From contig NC_092572.1 in assembly GCF_037975245.1 (NCBI RefSeq), forward strand, positions 17,584,273 to 17,648,272: a DNA stretch of 64,000 nt, written 5' to 3'. This stretch comes from Apostichopus japonicus (taxonomy: Eukaryota > Echinodermata > Holothuroidea > Aspidochirotida > Stichopodidae). A program made the translations under genes and the position numbers. Under the pieces are notes generated by a model. It ran no database searches and had not been told where the DNA came from. It saw only the letters and a program-made list of their open reading frames with translations. Shown here piece after piece: positions 57,587 through 64,000 of this stretch (its first letter is position 1; each line of letters starts with the position of its first letter).

Positions 57587-57855
57587 GAAATATGAAGACA
57601 AATGCTGTTATGTTTTTGTCATTCGTTCGATAAACGAGATGAAATAAAAAATTTAAAAAGAATTGTTGAACCGGTGATCAACTTATTTACAAAGTGATAA
57701 CATTTTCAATACTTACATATATGTTCGAGGTACCACAACACCTTTAGAATCGTATTGGAACTCTTGCCAATTCAAGAATGAAAGTCTCTCGCGTGTGCTC
57801 TCAAGATACCATCTTGTCAGAAGTGGAGGGCTAAATTCAAAATTTCCCCTGACTG

Positions 57856-57858
<3 letters not shown>

Positions 57859-57886
<28 letters not shown>

Positions 57887-58409
57887 TGTATGTATGTATG
57901 TATGTATGTATGTATGTATGTATGTATGTATGTATGTATGTATGTATGTATGTATGTATGTATGTATGTATGTATGTATGTATGTATGTATGTATGTATG
58001 TATGTATGTATGTATGTATGTATGTATGTATGTATGTATGTATGTATGTATGTATGTATGTATGTATGTATGTATGTATGTATGTATGTATGTATGTATG
58101 TATGTATGTATGTATGTATGTATGTATGTATGTATGTATGTATGTATGTATGTATGTGTGTATGTATGTATGTATGTATGTATATTAGATCCTCCTGCAA
58201 GCAGGAACTCGCGAAGAAGCCGCATTGGCTTATCAAAGCCGCAAGCTGACCGAAGTCAGTCTCTTACATTCATATTTAACGTCCATGATTATGAATTGTT
58301 AATTGTCAACAACTCTGTAACTGGACGACATACATTAATCTGGGAGTGACTCGAACCGGGGACATTATGATTGAAAGGCACCGGCGTTAACCACTGAGCT
58401 AACACTCCT
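57859..58409 (-). mobile_element. Complete SINE with a 328-bp TACA tail
   Basis: Head at 58332-58409 (A and B boxes as in 57507-57586), body 58188-58331 ending with the hairpin CCTGCTTGCAGG, then an almost pure TACA tail (TGTA on the plus strand) at 57859-58187. Because the tail follows the SINE 3' end directly, the microsatellite arose by tail expansion. The MYVC and IHTY ORFs are artefacts. Confidence 0.88.
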
Positions 58410-59535
58410 TATCAATATGGGACTGAAGGATCTTATAAAGGATGGGTGCCTCCCTATGGTCGTTGAATCTGACTCCCATGTGAAGGGGTTTGTGACTTAT
58501 CCCACAGTAAACAAAAGAAGTGTAGACATCCAATCGTAAATTCTGAGTCATATTTAAACTACAAATTAAGTCTTTATATTATAAACACAATGTTGTTCTA
58601 ATTAATACCTGGTGTGAGTCCGAAAAGTAGGCCTGGGGTTGTACACCGGAAGCAGTGGTCTCATTCTCCCTAGTCTAAAAATAGAAATCTCCCACGATTG
58701 ACGATTGTAGATGAGAGCATGGCAACCCCATCCCTTACCTCCAACCCCCTTTCCTTGTAAGCCACTGAATTCAATACCATGACACTATTCGACTAATTTC
58801 TTTCGATTCGATTCGAGCTCGATTTTATTTTCAAAAGAAACAATTATAAATATCATACCGTTATAAAACAGAAAAGTGATTAAGGAAACTAAAAGACTAC
58901 AAAATCTAAAAACGTGTTTCTACATAGCATATTATTAATTTAGTAACTATCTCAACATTAACGAGACTTACACGTCTTCTTCCCCATAATGATTCACTTA
59001 TGTAAGTAATAATTCAGATAGGTTACAGGAAACACACACCCGACCATCATTCTTGATCTTTGCGTTAGAAATTAATGTCAAGTTTTTAACTTCCAATAGC
59101 AGCTGAGACAAATGTTATCCACCTGAGATATTTAATATAAATTCAGTCACATGTGCTTCTTTTTATATGTTTTGTCTTTTATTGATTACTACAATATTTA
59201 ATTTCTGTAGTGGAAATGAGTTTTGCAAAAGCTGAATTTAATTTCAGCAATTTGAAGAGTGAAAGAAATAATATATAGCAGAGAGAGAGACAGAGTTGCG
59301 ATACGGGCAGAAATGTACTTTGGCCGAGGGGGTTCGGAAGTTACCAATTTCCCATAACAATTGCGTTTGCTAGAAAGAGTGCAGCGTTTGACAGAAAAAC
59401 CCAGCGTTTGTCACACCATAAAGCAAGCGTTGTTTGGTAAAAAAGGGGAATTATCAAAATAGAGGCACCATTTTTTTTTGGGGGGGGGGGAAGAGGAAGT
59501 TTAAAGTTGTCAAGTTTTATGTTAATAACGAATAT
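58410..59535. other. Intergenic
   Basis: No exon or known repeat; a G run and a short GA tract (59280-59292) are the only simple sequences. Confidence 0.4.
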
Positions 59536-59815
59536 TGACGACCCGATTGCAAGAAGGAACCTCCGTGATGACATCATTATGCATTCTACCATTGTCATTC
59601 GTCCATTGTTTCACACTTACGCTGCTGTGTAAAATGCGGAGTTCCTTGTTCTATTTTGCTAGTAACTGTATTCGATGTCAGCACCTAAAGTTGTTATTCA
59701 TGTTTTACCAACGAGCCTTGAACAACTGCTATTAGCAATCGAACATATTTACTGTCGTCTTCATTAGTAAATTGTTGCTGAAGTTTCAATACTGCGACCT
59801 ATAACAATTGTAGCA

Positions 59816-62800
59816 ATGATGTCCATTCTCTTGCTGTTTCTGATGGCGTTTCCGATAACCAATGGTTTGCCTGCGTCACCGGTAACTAGTCATCTCTACA
59901 GGGTAGACAGTCACGAGACATCTTCGACTATCAAAGATCAGCCAATGTTATGCGAGTACCAAATTTCTAGTAAGTCATTAATGAACGCTGTTTAATAAGC
60001 TTTACGCTATATTTTGCATAGGGTTATAAGCTAATTTCGCTCTCTTCTTATTAATCTATATAATAGTAGCCCATCTAGTATCAGGTTAATTTTCCCGTGT
60101 ACAACTCCTTTCAATTGTCCAGTACTTAACCGTGTGGTTTAATATGGACTAACAAAGTATGTTTTCAAACAAACATGTAAGTTTAACCACGTTGCATCGT
60201 TTACGATTTAATTTGAGGTACCAGTAACTTTGGTCAAACAGAATTTGATTTTCAGGTAACTCGTCTCAATGACGTACGTAAGACTAGAGGCGAAAGTGGG
60301 GGTGTTAGAGATTAGACTTATAATTAACGACCACATTTATAGCACTTATCTGCCTCGCGAGACCGCGCTATTTCCGAAATCCTACCACCCACCCCATGCT
60401 CACCCTCCTAGTCTTCCTAATGGGGGTCGCCATCATCGATATCAGGCCCACGGCGACGCGCTCTTCTTTATACATTAATTGACTTGCTTCTGCATGGCCC
60501 TTCCATAAAGTTTCATGCCGCTATCCAAATCAGTGGTTGAAATTAACAATTTGTCCAACGCCAACTCTCTCTCTCTCCGTTTAACATCATAAACACCGTT
60601 CCCGTTCATTGTCGTGATTCGCAGCCCGTACATTGTCGGCTTCGAGTCGACGGCTGAGAAAACCGAACATATGAGGCATTTTTTGGATTGGCAGCCGGCA
60701 GTGTGCTTTGGTTCACCAACTAAATCCAGCCACAAAACTACACGACTGAACACGACCCAACACAACTCGACTGTATAGTTACGTGGAGAATCGTAGATAT
60801 GAGTCCGGCATTGTGCGTGTTTGTTTAAGACTATAACTGATCATGACATTGGTCAGTTTTATTTCGTATCGGCTTCAGTCTGGAACACTTAATAGCCTAT
60901 ATAGCGTTTTCTTCGAGACTGGTAGCCGTGCCGTGTTTACGGGTTTACAACTGAAACTATAAATATTTACAAATATAGCCATTAGTTACCACGGTTAGAG
61001 AATTTGCACGAATAAACGGTCGGGTCGGGTCGGATCGGATTGGGAATTCGGGTCAGGAATTCGGGTCGGGAATTCGGGTCGGGAATTCGGGTCGGGAGTT
61101 CGGGTCAGGAATTCGGGTCGGGAATTCAGGTTGGGAGTTTGGGCATTGTATTGATGGCGAAAGGTTATATTTATGATAAACAAAGGCTGACTCGGCACTT
61201 TCTGATTTGTTTACTCTCTTTTTCCTAGGTCCTTGGATGGAAAATTCTAACTTATCATTTACACCAAATCCACCAAAATTAGGAAGTCTCATCAAACTCG
61301 TCTTCAATACAGTGTACCGTAAGTATACATAAAATTGATCATGACCCCCCTCCCCGCCCGCCACCTCTCCATACCCAACAATCCAGAATGAACTGGAGAT
61401 GTACGATTCGTCGACACTTTCCAGATATTCTACTTTACTGCATTGTGCATTAGTTCTACTCGAACACAGACTCAGTAGTTTGGTCAAAATTAAGCTGATT
61501 TTTATATGTTGATTCTTTCTCCCATTTATTTAAATTTGCGAGTTTGTTTAATCCGACCAGTGGTATCAGATAGTCGCACGGGCAATACGATAAGTAATTA
61601 TTACTACCATTTAAGTAAGACAAGAATTTTCTCTTTCTGTTTTGGGTACATCTGCAGCAAAGGACGTATTGTCAATCCGGTTATCTTTAAATGCTACATT
61701 GCAAGGCAGTGAACTAACTTTCAAAGTGGACAAGACAGTATGTGATTTTGAACGTAGACACGATTGGTGCCCTGCTAAGAAAGGAGGTATGTATTGCACT
61801 GACCAATTAACGTCACGTAACTATTAAGAACGTTGTGAACAAGTTTATTTCTGCAATATTGATAACATCTGCAGAGAAACGAAGGGAATTTCTTATGAAA
61901 TAATGTAATAGAAGTTATTCCAAACTTGAAGTTGAGATGACCGCAACAACGGCTTCACATCTTGTACTACTGGTGTGTTCATCTGAAACAGGCTCTAGTG
62001 AATAAATTGTATATTTATTTTTACCAACATATATTCGGCTTATTGTTTGGCTTGATATCACCAATATCTCTTGCGTCACTTTGGATATAAGTATTTGTCA
62101 GAATACACATTTTGGAGGTTCCCAGCCGCAATATAACCAACGATAAGTTCAAACTTGGCAGGAAACTGCACAATTTTCTTTGCACCCGATACACAGAAAA
62201 CACAGTAACTACTGTAAATATTAAAGTTTTGTACCTGAGTAAAATTAAGATCGTGTTATAAATCAGTTACATATACTTTTAGGATTACAGTAAGAACTGA
62301 GGATACATGTAACCCCAACAAATCCTCTACCATGCTGCATTTGTTTGGATTACACATATCCTCGGTTTTTGCTGTAAACCTAATAGCGCATGCTACGGAT
62401 ATATCATATTTATCAGCATGATCCAGTATTTACTGTGGTACAAAACTTTAAGATTTATAGTAGTTACTATAAACTCAATGTGAATCAGTTGTGCTTTTGG
62501 AAACCATAACGTTGCACGACCCTGAATTAAGGTCAACAGTTTCAATACTGGGAATAGTAGTCTTCATACATATTGAATATAACTAGACACTATACTTGAA
62601 AATAATATTGACCATTTATCCCGCTTTACAGATCATATTCACTTCGAGAAATTGTACAACTTAACTTACCTACCAAAGGTAAGTGATATTTATTTTATCT
62701 GTAACTAACGTGTTAGGTGATGCCATACAGGCAAATTAGGCCAGGCAAATTTAACCATCCTAGCCCCCCCGCCCCCGCCTTCCTAATTGTATATACATAT

Positions 62801-63577
62801 ACGTATATTAATATAGTAGAATTGAAACTGTAGTATAAATATAAAAAATATTTATATATATATATATATAAATATATATATACAGATATAAATATGTATA
62901 TATGTATTTATTTATATTTATATATATAAATATATATATATATGTATATGTATGTTATTTATATCTTGAAGGTTTCAACCATCTTTTCTATGATACAGTT
63001 ATGTCATATATAGTTATTACGCTGGACTACGTGTTTTATGCAAACCTTCTGCATGCCTATTGCACCATTAAACGTTTCACTACACGTAGTCTCTCTTTCC
63101 CTGCCTCGGTCCCTGGTGTAATAAAAGCACACTAACTGGTTGTTTTATGTGTTTCTCCAAAGTATAATTATTCTACTTCAAAATTGGGACTCATATCAAT
63201 ATGAATGCACGGCTGTTATTAGTATCATTGTTAACTTCACATTCTCTTGGTTAAACAAGAAGTTTGTTTTGTTTGGTCTCTGACTGGACATTTTACATAC
63301 CCCAGTGATTCACAGTAATATTTGATAATCGTGGTAAGAGCTGGGGAGATCAGTGCTATTAACAATAAGGTCATTAGGTCGAAAATCGTTCTTACAAAAC
63401 GTGTTCCTGCATATTTCAAGTTCTATGTTAGATTGTTGGCCGTTTCATGTTCTTCTTTTCTTTCTTTCCTTCTTTTTACTTCTATAACAGGGGACATACT
63501 CTATTGCCGCAGAATTTTTTATTCAAGATGACGAAAAAATTATCACAATGGTCACGAATAATTGCACTTTTTACTGA
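59816..63577 (+). CDS. ML-domain (MD-2-related lipid-recognition) secreted protein, copy B
   Basis: Five exons: 59816-59969, 61229-61318, 61658-61786, 62632-62678, 63491-63577, with the same phases and lengths as copy A, giving 168 residues. By hand alignment without gaps 116 of 168 residues equal copy A. The signal peptide is identical and the four ML cysteines are kept (C-x8-C in CDFERRHDWC). Glycosylation motifs differ: NLS, NAT, NLT and NCT. Changes concentrate in exons 2-4, the part expected to form the pocket. All splice sites are canonical, so the gene looks functional. The ligand is unknown; the role as a secreted lipid-recognition protein is inferred from the fold. Confidence 0.85.
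61022..61142. repeat. 15-bp minisatellite in intron 1 of ML copy B
   Basis: Seven to eight units of gggaattcgggtcgg; copy A has only a one- to two-unit equivalent at 53577-53606. Confidence 0.85.
62203..62490. mobile_element. Palindromic foldback MITE in intron 3 of ML copy B
   Basis: Arms of about 130 bases are inverted repeats: cagtaactactgtaaat, attaaagttttgtacc at the left and ggtacaaaactttaagat, ttatagtagttactata at the right, plus inner ggattaca, gaggata pairs. The equivalent intron of copy A lacks it. Confidence 0.8.
62850..62960. repeat. TA-rich microsatellite
   Basis: TA tracts interrupted by aaatatgtatatgtatt motifs, in intron 4 of ML copy B. Confidence 0.85.
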
Positions 63578-64000
63578 TTACCCATATGGTCGAAACGTAT
63601 TAACTGTAACAGTTTATAGCTAACAGAAAGGTAATTAGAAAATGACCTTATTTTTCTCGACTTTTCCAACGTTAACTTGTCATTGTTAGAACGGATTTCA
63701 CCACCCACGCTTGATCAGTTCCAATGTCTATCTGCAGATCGCAATGGTACCGTGATGACTAATAGTATTCGTTCGTAATCATTGAGGAAGAGATCATATA
63801 AAGCATAACTTTGAAGTTTCAAGCCGTGCTCAATGTAGGAATTACATACAAATTTCACCAGGATGCTGTAGTAAACGTTCTTCTTTCATTAGTTAAAAAT
63901 AATTATATCTATGAGCTGTCCTTTCAGTTATAGCGAGACAAGTAACTGAGTTCGACATATTTTTGAGTGAAGTCCAGACGAGAAGTAGTTTATCAATAGT

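Larger units (their letters stand above)
59536..64000 (+). repeat. Tandem duplication, unit B (runs off the edge)
   Basis: Co-linear with 51716-56240. Differences include a palindromic insertion in intron 3, a 15-bp minisatellite in intron 1 and loss of about 55 bp after the stop codon. Confidence 0.9.

Noticed and set aside
57713-58349. MYVC/IHTY repeat ORFs up to 184 codons
   Set aside because: Translations of the TGTA/TACA microsatellite in all frames.
61040-61487. ORFs with RNSGREFGSGI or PEFPTRIPDPNS repeats
   Set aside because: Translations of the 15-bp minisatellite in an ML-gene intron.

Overview
This is a window from an animal nuclear genome. It has spliced genes with GT-AG introns, LINE, SINE and DNA-transposon debris, long TA microsatellites and no operons. 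An Ig-domain gene, a C-type-lectin-domain gene, a tandem pair of MD-2-like (ML-domain) genes and a CDCA7 orthologue, set among many tRNA-derived SINEs and short terminal-inverted-repeat elements, suggest a marine invertebrate deuterostome. An echinoderm such as a sea cucumber is my best guess, but the sequence alone does not prove it.

Layout. Positions 1-3730 hold a 165-bp satellite whose minus strand looks like a tRNA-type Pol III promoter. A decayed Tx1/L1-like LINE (3731-8317, minus strand) sits between this array and a diverged sister array of 164-bp units (8340-9295). Positions 9300-19200 are repeat-dominated: TA microsatellites, an inverted-minisatellite foldback (10872-11678), several hAT-like MITEs with clean 8-bp target duplications, minisatellites and SINEs. 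CDCA7 occupies 19540-28535 on the minus strand. It has eight coding exons, MITEs in several introns, and two E2F-type sites upstream of a start exon that contributes only six coding bases. Positions 28600-33260 carry further MITEs and SINE pieces.

A C-type-lectin-like gene lies at 33266-37098 (minus). Positions 39648-40935 hold a 1.29-kb TIR element whose empty target site survives in a nearby duplicate. A secreted immunoglobulin-superfamily gene lies at 45831-47441 (minus). A 1.36-kb element with perfect 34-bp TIRs (49041-50398) splits a SINE.

The right end (51.7-64 kb) is a tandem duplication carrying two five-exon ML-domain genes, A (52010-55762, plus) and B (59816-63577, plus). They are co-linear through the introns, but their middle exons differ almost entirely by amino-acid-changing substitutions. 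Between them are a split SINE, a LINE 3' end and a 328-bp TGTA microsatellite that is an expanded SINE tail.

Functionally, CDCA7 is a chromatin and DNA-methylation factor. The lectin-like, Ig-like and ML-domain genes are all predicted secreted or cell-surface recognition proteins of the kind used in invertebrate innate immunity. That they work together is inference; the sequence shows only proximity. Exon boundaries were assigned by eye from splice sites, reading phase and family resemblance.
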